This document shows positions 14,501-23,854 of a stretch of DNA of 64,000 bases, piece by piece (positions within the stretch are counted from its first letter, which is position 1; every line of letters starts with the position of its first letter). This DNA is from Tetragonia tetragonoides. Its lineage: Eukaryota > Streptophyta > Magnoliopsida > Caryophyllales > Aizoaceae. The notes under the pieces are model-generated. The model saw nothing but the letters and a program-made list of their open reading frames with translations. It had not been told where the DNA came from and searched no databases. Position numbers and translations under genes: made by a program. Location of the stretch: positions 21,055,001-21,119,000 of the forward strand of contig CM076153.1 in the NCBI GenBank assembly GCA_038025085.1. Direction: 5' to 3'.

Positions 14501-14502
14501 AA
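1090..14502 (+). CDS. GFA2: Mitochondrial type-I DnaJ (Hsp40) co-chaperone, GFA2-like, 3' part (11 exons)
   Basis: Exons read directly with GT-AG borders and matching phases: 1090-1194, 3036-3168, 3330-3394, 3489-3563, 5215-5287, 10699-10790, 10884-10955, 12774-12830, 12921-12969, 14108-14174, 14406-14502 (TAA). They total 885 nt, 294 codons plus stop. Fragment residues 1-35 are the Gly-rich stretch after the J domain (GHDAYVQGKEAGG). The zinc finger has four motifs: CEACGGTG (76-83), CKRCKGRG (93-100), CMHCGGTG (115-122), CKTCNGNR (129-136). The C-terminal substrate-binding domain follows (VREDPVFRREGSDIHVDA, GGTIQVPTLTGDV, FGDQFVHFNVSIP). Type-I DnaJ proteins deliver clients to Hsp70 and stimulate its ATPase. 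From memory, the sequence is closest to Arabidopsis GFA2, a mitochondrial matrix protein required in the female gametophyte. The J domain and targeting peptide are outside the window, so matrix targeting is inferred from the family. No frame break was seen, so the gene looks functional. Confidence 0.93.
2003..2108. repeat. Minisatellite with growing poly-C tracts
   Basis: The unit CAAACCATTGACAACC plus a C run is repeated about four times, and the C run lengthens from copy to copy with an occasional T. This is typical slippage sequence, and an assembler may misjudge its length. Confidence 0.8.
2440..2700 (+). mobile_element. LINE 3'-end remnant (intronic)
   Basis: Conceptual translation around 2460-2640 gives fragments such as WLERKSWNF and ASGFSLGQGLG, separated by stops. 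They match the C-terminal end of plant L1 ORF2 seen in better copies in this window (37800-38040, 44690-44900). It ends in ATATCTCAAAAAGG, a degraded A-tail. It is a truncated dead fragment in the sense orientation of the DnaJ gene. Confidence 0.6.
3564..5214. other. DnaJ intron (1.65 kb)
   Basis: Donor GTAAAA at 3564, acceptor GCAG ending 5214. It contains a (CT)n microsatellite at 4450-4476 and otherwise AT-rich sequence. I see no coding remnant. Confidence 0.65.
4450..4476. repeat. (CT)n microsatellite
   Basis: About 13 CT units in a row inside a DnaJ intron. Confidence 0.9.
5532..5564. repeat. (AT)n microsatellite
   Basis: About 16 AT units at the left edge of the Helitron-like tandem array. 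Confidence 0.9.
5565..7480 (+). mobile_element. Helitron-like non-autonomous element with tandem array (in DnaJ intron)
   Basis: From 5565 to about 7050 the sequence is a tandem array rich in GACACRTAGG-CGCCACRTAA phrases. Two nearly full units start at 5947 and 6420 (GAGCACCAT...GTGTAGAGATG), giving a period of about 473 bp, with shorter units before and after. AT-rich sequence follows, then TCCGTGCGAAGCACGTACATAAAACTG (7452-7478 region), where CGTGC-GAA-GCACG is a small hairpin close to a CTG. Such hairpin ends and CACGTGGC-rich bodies are known from plant Helitrons, which makes this the best guess. The 5' TC end and host A/T site are not fixed, so a plain satellite island is the alternative. 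Confidence 0.45.
5947..6892. repeat. Tandem repeat, about 473-bp unit
   Basis: Unit one 5947-6419 and unit two 6420-about 6890 align through the blocks GAGCACCAT, ACGTATGTCGCCACATAACC, GCATTAATGCATCATCATT and TTATAATCTAAAATAA. A diverged partial unit lies at 5618-5946 and another from about 6890. Within each unit an RYGACACRTA phrase recurs every 40-50 bases, so there is a shorter inner periodicity. Confidence 0.75.
7481..8420. other. Intronic sequence without identified content
   Basis: Part of the 5288-10698 DnaJ intron. Short overlapping reading frames on both strands (7516-7788, 8101-8373) resemble no family I know, and neither shows codon-like conservation. I treat it as unidentified repeat debris. 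Confidence 0.4.
8427..8886. repeat. Three-copy tandem repeat, about 148-bp unit
   Basis: Copies start at about 8427, 8576 and 8724, each with CCTTGGTC then GGGTAGTACTACC, CAGATGACTAC, CTCTCAGCCTG and TCCATGCGAATGA. The third copy is longer because a GGTCCCT phrase is doubled. A stub of a fourth copy begins at 8882. Confidence 0.85.
8890..9400. other. Intronic sequence, nothing recognised
   Basis: AT-rich, no convincing frame or repeat. A CATGGCATGACATGCACATG phrase lies near 9221-9243. Confidence 0.4.
9400..9665 (+). mobile_element. LINE 3'-end remnant (intronic)
   Basis: Reading at 9475-9580 shows GAATGCGAGGGTCTT (codons for NARVL-like residues) and the ASLWAKAAG phrase found at the end of plant L1 ORF2. 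A fast-decaying UTR and an A-rich tail (AAAAAGAAAAAAGAAAA, 9648-9664) follow. Frame breaks are numerous. The orientation is that of the host gene. Confidence 0.6.
9666..10698. other. End of the 5.4-kb DnaJ intron
   Basis: No repeat family or reading frame could be assigned. The AG acceptor ends at 10698 (AAGTGCAG) just before the exon encoding VDNDETIKVSRSGG. Confidence 0.5.
10956..12773. other. DnaJ intron (1.8 kb) with MITE-like sequence
   Basis: Donor GTTTGT at 10956 and acceptor CGCAG ending 12773. It contains the possible Stowaway-like element at 11899-12165. The remainder is AT-rich and unassigned. Confidence 0.6.
11899..12165. mobile_element. Possible degraded Stowaway-type MITE
   Basis: It begins CTCCCTCTATCCCAGG directly after TA, the typical Stowaway (Tc1/mariner) terminus. 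The expected mirrored end, GAGGGCGAGTTA near 12154-12165, is much decayed, so only the left end is convincing. Just beyond it, GTGCGTTGCAC (about 12179-12189) resembles a Helitron-type hairpin. Confidence 0.4.
12970..14107. other. DnaJ intron (1.1 kb) with a local duplication
   Basis: Donor GTGAGA at 12970 and acceptor TTGCAG ending 14107. It contains a triplet of TCTCTTTTCG (13002-13030) and the 148-bp tandem duplication at 13314-13613. Confidence 0.7.
13314..13613. repeat. Tandem duplication, about 148-bp unit
   Basis: Both copies start TTTAATGTGAACCATTAGG (about 13314 and 13462) and contain GATCTTGGCTGCAGTAG, AACGCAAATGCTTTTG and a poly-G tract (about 10 and 12 G). They differ at only a few positions, so the duplication is recent. 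Confidence 0.9.
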
Positions 14503-14830
14503 TTAGATTTTTGAAAGACCACCAAACCTAGCTAAATTTACTTGAATGACTAATATGGCAGCTAAGCTAAAGAAGGAACAAATTCCATCCTGTCATGCAT
14601 TTATCTCTTTTGGGTTTTTGTTTACCTTCCTTTGGGGGATGAGTGATTAGATTTGGAGTCCAAGGTATATCACATTATTGGGGGTGGAAATTTTGTAGGA
14701 ATATATGTTGGTCATTTGACTCTGTATGTAGTGATGCTCCTTGCAAATAAGTCGTGTTAAAGATCATCGTCGATGGCTTGCCCAGTCTGTATATATTCTG
14801 TGTATTATTAAATAATTGACATAAATATTA
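14503..14830 (+). other. Probable 3' UTR of the DnaJ gene
   Basis: AT-rich sequence follows the TAA at 14500-14502. TATATATTCTGTGT and ATTAAATAATTG near 14790-14815 are plausible plant poly(A) far- and near-upstream elements. The end of the transcript cannot be fixed from sequence alone. Confidence 0.4.
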
Positions 14831-14975
14831 CTGAATTAGTTGTTTGGAGTAGCATCTAAGGGCACAAACCTTTAATGGCTGTAGTCATTTGTGAGTTTCA
14901 TTGTTGTTCCATTCGGCGTTGTGACACTGGCTAGTGGCTACTGAGCTAAAATGTTGCTAACTCCAATGGGGAATA

Positions 14976-15735
14976 CTCCCTCCGGTCCAGATTCTTCCTT
15001 ACCTTTTCCTTTTTAGGATGTCCACAAATCTTCCTTACGTTACCTATTTTAGCAATTTTTAAGTGATCAAAAGTCTACAATGCCTTCGCATTTTTATGTG
15101 AGAAACCACCACTCTCTCTCTTCAGAATTCAGATCCTTTACCCACCCACTAGCCCCCACCCCTTTCACCCACCAGCCCAACCTGGCTACCCACCAGCCCC
15201 ACCTGGTCACCTCCACCAGCCCTCACCCCACCGCAAACCCCACCAGCACTCAGCCCGAAAACCCACCCCAACCCAGGAAAACATCCCAAACTTCACCCAC
15301 TCTCAACCCCGAAAACCCCCCGCCACCCGCATCCCGTGAAACCCAACCACCCCGAAACCCACGAAATCCCTCCACCCAGAAACCCAGCCCCAACCCACGA
15401 AACCCCATCCCACCCCCAAATCGATGAGAGCCATCGAAAATCAAATCAAACAAAAATCAATGAGAGAGAACGAGAGCCACCGAATCTGAAATCACCAAAG
15501 AGATAAAAAAAATGAGAGATGGAAAGAGGAGCAAGAGAGAGGGAGGTGTTTGAGGTGGTGGTGAAGGTGAAGATGAAAGTGAAAGTGAAGTTGGTGGTTT
15601 TACACTTTACAGGAGAGAGGGGGAGAAGGACCAAAGGTTGAGGATAAGGGCATGTTGGGAAGGTTTGTACAAAAATTAGTTTTCTTGGTAACCGGTCCAT
15701 TTCCTTACGTAAGGAAGAATCCGGGACGGAGGGAG
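14976..15735. mobile_element. Stowaway-type (Tc1/mariner) non-autonomous element, 760 bp
   Basis: The left end CTCCCTCCGGTCCAGATTCT at 14976 is mirrored by AGAATCCGGGACGGAGGGAG ending at 15735. The inverted repeat is about 28 bp with a few mismatches. Both ends abut TA (14974-14975 and 15736-15737), the target duplication of Tc1/mariner elements. The interior has a C-rich stretch (15100-15425) and an AG-rich stretch, and no transposase is seen. At 760 bp it is long for a Stowaway MITE. It sits just downstream of the DnaJ 3' UTR. Confidence 0.9.
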
Positions 15736-15781
15736 TAATTATCAAGGATATCGAAAGCTTGTTTGATACTATTAACCTCCA

Positions 15782-18700
15782 ATTTTTTTTATTTTTTATA
15801 TAAAGGTAAGGAGGTAGGCGATTAGAAGGCCCTCCTCTCGAGAGTTACTCCCATCGAATCAGAAAAAAAGATATTTCTTAATTCAATAGTCGGGTAATTA
15901 TCCCACGTGAAATTTTCATAATTAGACCTGCCAAACTTGGCTATCCAGTTTGTTGTTCTATTTGCCTCACGGTAGTGTTGTTGGATACGATATTGTGATG
16001 TCTATTGAATAAGCAAACGAATGTCCATTATCAGGCTAAAAATGATCCAAGGGATTTGACATTTTCTTTGGATAGCCTGAATGACGACTTTATTATCCCC
16101 CTCTATAACTCACATCAACATCAACATTACCCCAGTGCCTCCAAAGAGGCTCCCACCTAAGCAGGGTAAGGGGAGGTCGGTTGTACGCAGCCTTACCCCT
16201 GCGAGAGTCTCACAGAGAAGCTGTTTCCATTTGACCCGAGATTCAAAGTGCGACTTCGGCAACTTCATAATGAATAAGAAGTGCCGACAATTTGATGAGC
16301 CATTTTGCTTTAGTCCATTACATTCCGAAGCCAAAAAGTAAAGAAGCTTTTGACTCCACTGGAAATGGTGGGCATATTATCCCCCTCTATTAGTATATTT
16401 GAATATTCCAGTGATATGGCTTATTGTAAACCATTTCTGAGTGTCGTGGCTTCAACAACTAGTAAAGAGGCATTGCCTAAAAAATAACTACCTGCTCTGA
16501 GCATTTTGCCAGTTGGATCACGGATTATATAGCATGCTCTTGATCCAGAAACATTTTGGGCACATCAAAATTGAGTTCTACAAAGGTTGGTGGGGGTGGT
16601 TTCCAAGCTACTAACATTGGCGAAGAGCGTTGGGGAACATGCATTTGATCATTTTCATTGTTTCGTGGTATGTGCTATATGCCGAGTCTAAATTATCTCT
16701 AGTTATCCATTCTTGATAGGCTCTTTGTGCTTTAAGGATCGTGAGATGGACATTAGGTGTTGGCATAGTCTTCCAAATATACCATATTAAGTATATACTC
16801 TTTTGAACTTCTTCAGTCATATTGAGATTTTTCAAATGATCCCACCATTCAAATATGTGAAGGTTGGAATCCTTAAGCGAGAGCCAGTTAAGAAGCTGGT
16901 TTCGTGCCAGATATCCTTGTCAAATGGACAGTCATAAAACATATGAAATATGTGTTCTTGATCTTGAGTGCAAAGTGGACAAGAATCATCTAGATTAATG
17001 CCTCGTTTAACGAGATTTGTGCGGTTTGGTAGTCCATCATGAAAGAGCTGCCACAATAAAATTTGTAGTTTAGGGCGATATTAATAGTCCATATCCATTT
17101 TATGTGGCCTATTGTTGTTATCTTCTTTTTTTAGTCCATGGCATAACCAAATGGTTGATTTGATGTTAAAGTTGCCATTGCTAGCGAGACCCCAACAGAA
17201 ATAATCTGGAGTATCTGTTGATGGGATCGGAATTCCTTTAATAACATTAATTACCGAGGGAGGAACAAATTGGGCGAGTTTTGCAAAATCCTATTTGGAA
17301 TTCGCAAGGATGAAATCTTTAACTTTTAAATTTATATTTTCGATGACCTGAGAATGAAGCCCCAGATGCATAATCAGATTATCCTGAAAAACCCAATTAT
17401 CAATCCAAAAATTAAATATTTTCAACATCACGTACTGACGATCCACCGAATACCTTGTTGCAAGATAGGACGTTGTCGTAAAATATGCTTCCAAATCCAG
17501 GAGTCATGATTTTTATGTTGTGCGCTAAAAAACCTACGTTTACGCAAATATTTGCTTCGTACAAGATTAACCCATAGATTATTGTGGTCAGTTAGAATTT
17601 TCCATCCTAGTTTGGCTAAAAAAACTCTATTAACATGGTCTATTTTGCGTAACCCAATACCTCCCACAGATTTAGGTTGGTAAATTTTATCCCATGCAAC
17701 AAGGGGATGTTATGGTCTGAAGAAGTGTGCCAGAAGAAATCACGGTGCATGGAGTCCAAAAGGTTTGCTATATGCGATGGTAGTTTAAAGCTTTGCATTA
17801 TATGTGAAGGGAGTGCTTCAAGATTGGACTGAATAAGGACTAATTATCCAGGTTTTGATAATTGAGTAGCTTTCCAAGGTCATAATCTAGTTGAGTTTTT
17901 TCAATAATATTCTTAAAAGTAACATGATTAATACGGTGATTTGGAAATAAACATCCCAAATATTTTCCTAAACTTTGTCGATGTGGAATATTGAAAACAA
18001 CATTAAAAACTTCTTTTTTCGCGAGGTTGTATTATGAGAGAAAATTAAGGCAGGTTTTTGATAGTTAATAAGTTGACTTGAGTGTGTGCAGAATTTGTCA
18101 AGAATTGTTTTAAGGAGCTGGTAGCTTGGCGATTAGCTTTGCAAAACAGGAGGTTGTCATCTGGAAATAATAAGCATGGTATTTGTGGTCCATCTGGACT
18201 AATTTTAATGCCTATACCAGAATTGGCTCCCGAAGCTTTACATAAACGTTGAGTTAAGATTTCCATACAAAGAATAAACAAGTAAGGAGATAAGGGATCT
18301 CCTTGCCGAAGTCCGCGAGAGGGGGTGATAAATCCAGCAGGCGAGTCATTAATAAGCAAGGAGTATGTTACTGTGGAGACGCATTGTTTAATCCAGTCTA
18401 TCCATCTAGGATGAAAGCCATATTGTGCGAGGGATTTAAATAGAAAGTCTCATTCTATACGGTCATATGCTTTTCCGTATCAAGTTTCATTGCGAGCCAT
18501 CCTCTTTGGACTTGGTATGACGAAAGAAGTTCATAATTTCTTGACTTATAAGTATATATTGTCATGGATCGATCATTGTGGAATAAATGCTCCTTGAACT
18601 GGGCTGGTCAATTTTGTAAGAAGTGATCCAAGTCTATTAACTAGAATTTTTGCTATGATTTTATATAAGGAGTTGCAAAGACTAATTGGTCTATTATGAT

Positions 18701-20229
18701 TTGGACTTGAAGGATTATTGATTTTAGGGATAAACGTGATAAAAGTATGGTTAATTTCCTTGAGAATTTTGCCATAATGGAAAAACGAATTAACAACTTT
18801 AATTATATCATTTCATAGAATATCCAATGATTCTGTTAAAAGCGGCACCGAAACCATCTGGTCCTGGTGTTTCAGTGGATTCATCTCAAATACAACTTGT
18901 TTAATTTCGTCATCTGTTATGGGGGCAATCAGGCAATTATTGTCATTTTCTGATATACGAGATTCGTATCATTGAGTGGGATTGTGTCACCTGTATTATG
19001 AATTGATTTAAATCTATTAGTTATTCTGAAATAAAATTTTGGTGAATCATTGTATCGTCAATCCATATGCCACTTGGATCTTGTATGCGGTAAATAAAAC
19101 TTTTTTTTTCCTTTGTCCGCGTATTTTCAAATGAAAATAACGGGAGTTACGATCGTCTTGAGTGTGTGACTTTTTTCGTGCAAGTTTGCCCCAATAATTC
19201 TGCCCAAATAAGAGAAGTTTTTCTCTTTGGAGAATAAGCCGTGTATTAATCTCATTTAGCCTATGGTTCGAGGGACTCAATAAGAGTTGAGCCTGAATAT
19301 GTTGATGCTTTACTAGATTTTGATCTAAATTAGCATGAATATTCCCAAACACAGTCTTGCTCCATTGTCTTAGCTCGAATTTAAGAGATTTAAGTTTACG
19401 AGTGATCTTAAAAAATCCGGAACCATTAAATTGGGTGCTCCACTGCCTAGTAATAATTCTTTTAGGTCGTTATGAGAACTCCAATTTTTATTGTAGCGGA
19501 ATTGCTTCTTGATAGGAGTTGTCACAGATCTAGTATCTAGGATCAGGGGAGTATGGTCTGAACATGTGAATTGCCCGGTATAGATGATAGCATTTGGATG
19601 GACATCTAACTAATTGTGATCACATAAAGCCCTGCCAAGTCTTTCATAAAACCATTCATTCTGATAAGATCCTCGCCAAGTGAATATTGATCCAGAGTGA
19701 GGTACTTGTAGTAAGGATCTTTGCGAACAAAAAGATTGGAGACGAGATGTTCTTTGAATACTTATTTGAGCACCGCTTATCTTTTCATTGAGCTGATATA
19801 GTTCATTCAATTCGCCTAAGATACATGTTGGTAGATTCGTATTTGTAAGAAGATTATTAAGTTGTTGCCAGTATTCATCTTTTTCCATTTCTTGAGCCGG
19901 AGCGTAAGTACCAATGATGCATTGCTCCAAGTTTGTCTCTTTATTAATGAATTCTAATTTAAGAAGTCGGTCATTAGCTACAACTTTCAAATTTGAATGT
20001 CTGTTTCATTCCAACCTACCCAGATTAATCCTGAGTTGTTGACAGGATCAATAACAATCCTTTTCCATGTCGAGAAAAATATCGAATAAGAGCAGTGGCA
20101 GTGGAACGTGACACCCGAGTTTCTAGAATAAAAACAATATCAGGGTTATACTTACGTATTAAAAATTGCAACTCTGATAGGGCTTGGGTTTTTTTTTACT
20201 ACTCTAATATTCCATGATATTATCTTCAT
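15782..20229 (-). mobile_element. L1-type LINE with RNase H, 5'-truncated, ORF2 degenerate
   Basis: On the minus strand ORF2 starts at 20229 with MKIISWNIR, the usual start of plant L1 ORF2. The endonuclease follows (19610-19990: GTYAPAQEMEKDEYW, GELNELYQLNEKISG). Reverse transcriptase is at 18045-18359 (GLRQGDPLSPYLFILCMEIL; the catalytic YADD-type motif reads FPDD). The zf-RVT segment is at 16832-17056 (CPLCTQDQEHIFHMFYDC). RNase H is at about 15960-16610 (WKPPPPTFVELNFD ... GDNKVVIQAIQRKCQIPW ... REANRTTNWIAKFG). Many stops and frameshifts make it inactive. An A-rich tail on the minus strand is at about 15782-15800. ORF1 is absent next to ORF2. A SINE (16107-16374) interrupts the RNase H part. 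Confidence 0.9.
16107..16374 (-). mobile_element. SINE (Au-like 3' part) inside the LINE RNase H, 16-bp TSD
   Basis: It is bounded by perfect 16-bp repeats TATTATCCCCCTCTAT at 16091-16106 and 16375-16390. On the minus strand it reads CTCGGGTCAAATGGAAACAG, then GGGGTAAGGCTGCGTAC, GGGAGCCTCTTTGGAGGCAC, and ends in GTTGATGTTGATGTG. This resembles the body and TTG-type tail of Au-family SINEs known across angiosperms. The roughly 110-bp head (16265-16374) is not an obvious tRNA head, and box A/B matches are poor. Either this is a chimeric SINE or the head has decayed. Confidence 0.8.
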
Positions 20230-20705
20230 AATTAATATTATCTTCATAATTAATAACTAATAATTAATGGATTAATGATTCGTAATTTTTGCCAAAATAT
20301 ATACACTCCATATTCCAAGAAGGGGATATGTAGAATCTATGAAAATATAAGCAAGGAGCTACAACTTCGATCCAAGAAGCATGCATAATGATGGTTCTAA
20401 TAATAGCGATCAGAATTTTACATAAAATAACATGATTCGCAAGACATATACATGAAGATGAAAATCACCTGTTAGTCATTGAAGGTGCAGATCGGTGATA
20501 ATACCCAGCACTCACTATCCAGCAGGTATGGTATTGGCTTAACTTGAGTTTTGTAAATAGTTGTCTGGAATTGCGATAGTTAGATACAGTAGCCACCCAA
20601 ATAAAGATTGGAGATGTGATCTTCTGATAGGGGAAAAGGTGCAGTACTCACAAATGGCATACCTATTTAGCAAGCTAGAAAAAATAGCTAAGTATCTGAT
20701 TCTAT
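20230..20705. other. Intergenic, nothing recognised
   Basis: AT-rich sequence. ATTAATATTATCTTCATA is repeated next to the LINE start (20215-20250). Confidence 0.4.
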
Positions 20706-21440
20706 AACAAGGACATTTTTTAATGCAACACTTAGCTAGTGTACTTGCTGTGTGCAGACATGCACACTTTTAAAAGCAGCGCTGATCATGCATCATTACA
20801 AAGGTGCTTGCTGTGTGCAGATACAGTTGGTTGAAGGTGTAGTACACAGAATGTCGTTCGAAATATGCAAAGCAAGGATAACATAAGAGGAGCCAAGGAA
20901 TAAACTGAAGTACATATTTATTTATGATACAAAGAATACTGATACATAAACTTGACTGACAATCACACATACAAGCTCTGGGTACCCAGTTACATACATA
21001 ATAACAGACAAAACTGACTTGAAACACTTGATATGGACTATTAAACTGACTTTGTAGTACAAAGTAACTGATTCTAGAACAATAAGGACATTTTTTGATG
21101 CAACACATAGCTATTGTACTTGCTGTGTGCAGACCTGTACACTTTTGACTGCAGCACTGATCATGCATCTTTACAAGGGTGCTTACTGTGTGCAGATATA
21201 GTTTGTTAAAGGTGTACACATAACGTCGTTTGAGATATACAAAGCAAGGATAACATAAGAGGAGCCAAGGCGTATAAGACTGAAGTACATCTTTATTTAT
21301 AATACAAAGTGCACAGATATACATAAACTTGACTGACAATCACACGTACAAGCTCTGGGGTATACCCAGTTACATACTTAAAAACAGACGAAACTGACTT
21401 GAACCACTTAATATGGACTAGTAAACTGACTTTGTAGTAC
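20706..21440 (-). repeat. Tandem duplication, about 370-bp unit, possible duplicated 3' UTR
   Basis: Copy one is 20706-21080 and copy two about 21086-21440. Shared blocks include AAGGACATTTTTT, GTGTGCAGA, CTGATCATGCATC, AGCAAGGATAACATAAGAGG and AACTTGACTGACAATCACAC. On the minus strand each copy has an AATAAA-like stretch (ATAAATAAATATG, about 20918-20930, and its partner near 21292). A 189-codon minus frame (20770-21339) runs through both copies but lacks any family resemblance, so I treat it as chance. The position just downstream of the candidate exon at 21557-21630 fits a duplicated 3' UTR and poly(A) region. Confidence 0.75.
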
Positions 21441-21556
21441 ATTAAGTGACACTAACTCAGTACTAAACCCTTCCATGAACTCAGGATGTTGAGTTCGGAA
21501 CATATTATATCGACAACTAACACTACGGATGATAACATAGTGGTTTAGCAATCTAG

Positions 21557-21630
21557 TTAGGTGCTCTTGTGGTGCCGCCCATCATAGTAGACAGCAAGGA
21601 GTCCCAGGATTGCCATAACAAACATGGTCC
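21557..21630 (-). CDS. Candidate terminal exon of an unidentified membrane protein
   Basis: On the minus strand a good acceptor (TCTCTGGCGTACAG) ends at 21631. The exon reads in one frame to TAA (21557-21559), giving TMFVMAILGLLAVYYDG then RHHKST. A hydrophobic segment followed by a short basic tail looks like the C-terminus of a tail-anchored or multi-pass protein. I cannot name the family. No convincing upstream exon is visible. The next 400 bases on this strand hold only the frame-broken stretch at 21740-21950, and then the solo LTR begins, so the gene may be cut off or a fragment. Confidence 0.35.
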
Positions 21631-21739
21631 CTGTACGCCAGAGACAGAAAGTAACAAGGTACAAACAAAAGCAAATATAAGAAGATACTAATTAAAGTCT
21701 GAATGACTTGGAAATATAACATGCAATAGTCACTATTAA

Positions 21740-21950
21740 TCATTTAGTAGATGTAGAAGAAGTGGAGTCCCTATGTGCATCCAAACAGCGACGCTTAGTG
21801 GAGTCGGAAGATTCCGACATGCGATCAATATCTCGGCATCCAGGAAATCATCTCCCATATCATCTCCCAAATCTCCCAGATTTTCATCACACCATATGTG
21901 GAAGTCTGCCCCATCAAGAGGGTCATCAGTCTCGAGCTCAGGTGAGACAC
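21740..21950 (-). pseudogene. Coding-like remnant, unidentified
   Basis: Minus strand: one frame gives ELETDDPLDGADFHIW and an acidic run ENLGDLGDDMGDDFLD. After a one-base shift another frame gives RDIDRMSESSDSTKRR up to TGA at 21740-21742. Composition suggests former coding sequence, with a frameshift near 21845. I do not recognise the family. The plus strand is also partly open here (21762-22040), so strand assignment is uncertain. Confidence 0.25.
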
Positions 21951-22026
21951 AACGAGTTCAATGTTATGACCTACTGTGGGTGTGGGGGTTTGCACAGACC
22001 ACAGCACAAGGGTTTTTGTCGAGGGC

Positions 22027-23481
22027 TGATGAGTGCCTAAATAGTGTTGATTTTCATTGTATATATGCACTCATCCGTCCTATATTTGTGTGAGTATCCT
22101 CGCTTTTGATTGGATTTTATTTATTTTATTATGAGGATCACTACTTTGGTATGTTTGTGCGTTTAATGTGATTTTAGGATCATTTTGGAGTTCAAATGTG
22201 CAATTGGAATTAACATGGACTTTGGAGTGTCAAGAGACGAAGCAAAGAAGAAGGAATCGAAGTTGGAATGAAAAGAGATGCTAGAAATGTGAAGTCTTAG
22301 AGTTTTATACAGTGCATGACCATGCTTCCAATAGGTATGATCATGTGTCGTCATTTGGGGATGTCAGTGACGAAAATCTTGAAGAAAAGAGCAAGCACGA
22401 TCATGCCTATGTTGGCACGATCATGCTCCTGTGCGATTTATGCATAATCGACAAAAGACCTTTCCTCTTCTTTTCTCCCATTAGATTAAACATGTATAGG
22501 CTTATAAAAGGCCTTCTCTCCTCTCTTCTTCTCTCTCTCACTCACTAACACTCTATCCATCATCTCTCTCTACTCCATTAGAATAGCTTAGAGTTTAAAT
22601 TAAGCACTTAGATTACTCTCAATTCTCTAGTTTTATTTGCAATTGTGAAGAACAAGTTCAAGCTTTGGCAATTTCAATTGAAGCTTTTGGTTTATCTCTC
22701 ATCTCTACTCTCTCTCTTCTCCCTCTCAATTGCTTTTAGTTTTAATCCATTAGTTTATGATTGTTATTTCTTCGAGTTTGCTAGTTCATGTTTAGTTTGA
22801 ATCTTATCATTTGCTTATTAGTTTCTTTAATCATGAGTAGCTAATTTTCTTATTCTAGGGCTGATGAAGCTTAATTTGGATCATTTGATGTCTTGATAAA
22901 TTGATGCTAGCATGTTTGTTGAATTGTTGCACATGATTATTTGTTTGCTTATTGTTATTCATAATTTTTGAAAGAGGGTTTTGAATACTTGGATGATTAG
23001 TATAAAATCGAAAGGGGAATGCTAATTGTCGGACTTCGAATAATCATCTTGATTGCCTAATCACGAAAGTAGATTAGAATATCTTGTGGGCTGATTGATT
23101 TTCGTTCTTCATACTCTTGATGTTACTTGACTCCATGAGAATAGGTAGTTAAGTTTGCATTGAGTTTGCCTTTATCGCTTCGAGAGAAGATTTAGGCTTC
23201 TTTAACCGTCCTTGCAATGATTGACATTGACATGCTAGTTAAGTTTATCTATCGCATCAAGTAATCTAGTTAAGTGAAGTCAACCCTAGATCTTTTATCT
23301 TGCTAGATTTCGTAATTTTACTCGTGTTAGTCTTCTTTGCTTGAATCATCCAAAATCCAATTTGAATTGCTTAGCTTGTTATATATTTGAGAAATTTTAA
23401 TACTTGGACATATTAGCACCCTGTGGATACGATAATCTTTTATACTACTCTATAAAATCCGTATACTTGCGGAGACTATCA
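22027..23481 (+). mobile_element. Probable solo LTR (1455 bp)
   Basis: It starts TGATGAGTGCCTAAATAG and ends GGAGACTATCA, so it has TG...CA ends. The flanks are AGGGC (22022-22026) and AGGGA (23482-23486), a 4-of-5 match to a 5-bp target duplication. Inside are a TATA-like TTATAAAAGG (22501-22510) followed by a CT-rich leader, and near the end CCCTGTGGATACGATAAT, a phrase common just before plant LTR ends. No primer-binding site or second LTR follows, consistent with LTR-LTR recombination. The plus orientation comes from the TATA box. Confidence 0.65.
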
Positions 23482-23499
23482 AGGGAGAATTGTTCTGAG

Positions 23500-23737
23500 C
23501 ATCAAATATTAGTAGTCGATACTGATTTTATGTGGCTTCAGGTTGTGCTTTAGGTGAAGGGCTATGAGTGGGAGAAGGGACCAAATGTAGACTTCTAAAG
23601 AGAGAGTCTACAAGTTGATCAGTAGGAAAAAGAGTTTTCCCTTTGTCTTTGGCAGTGGAAATATTTTTAGACTTACGTTTAGGCCTAACTTTGATCCATT
23701 TTGAACTGATGGTGGATTATGATAAGGTTAATTCCTT
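23500..23737 (-). mobile_element. LINE ORF1 C-terminal remnant
   Basis: The minus strand reads KWIKVRPKRKSKNISTAKDK then GKTLFPTDQLVDSLF and a proline/serine tail ending in a stop near 23534. It is a basic, low-complexity C-terminus of the kind ending plant L1 ORF1. Assignment to a particular LINE copy is not possible. Confidence 0.35.
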
Positions 23738-23854
23738 TTTTTTTTTTTTTTTTTTTTTTGCTAGTCATTATAGGAAATTTCAATTCGTACATCTGTATTT
23801 GTGATTTTTTCAAATGGTAACCAATATTTTTCCAAACTATCATCTCCTTTTTTC
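23738..23854. other. Poly-T tract and short spacer
   Basis: About 22 T at 23738-23759, followed by sequence leading into the MULE terminal repeat. It could be the A-tail of a minus-strand retroelement. Confidence 0.4.

Noticed and set aside
15080..15427. 115-codon Pro/Thr-rich frame
   Set aside because: It lies in the C-rich interior of the Stowaway-type element, and stop codons are rare there only because of composition. No domain.
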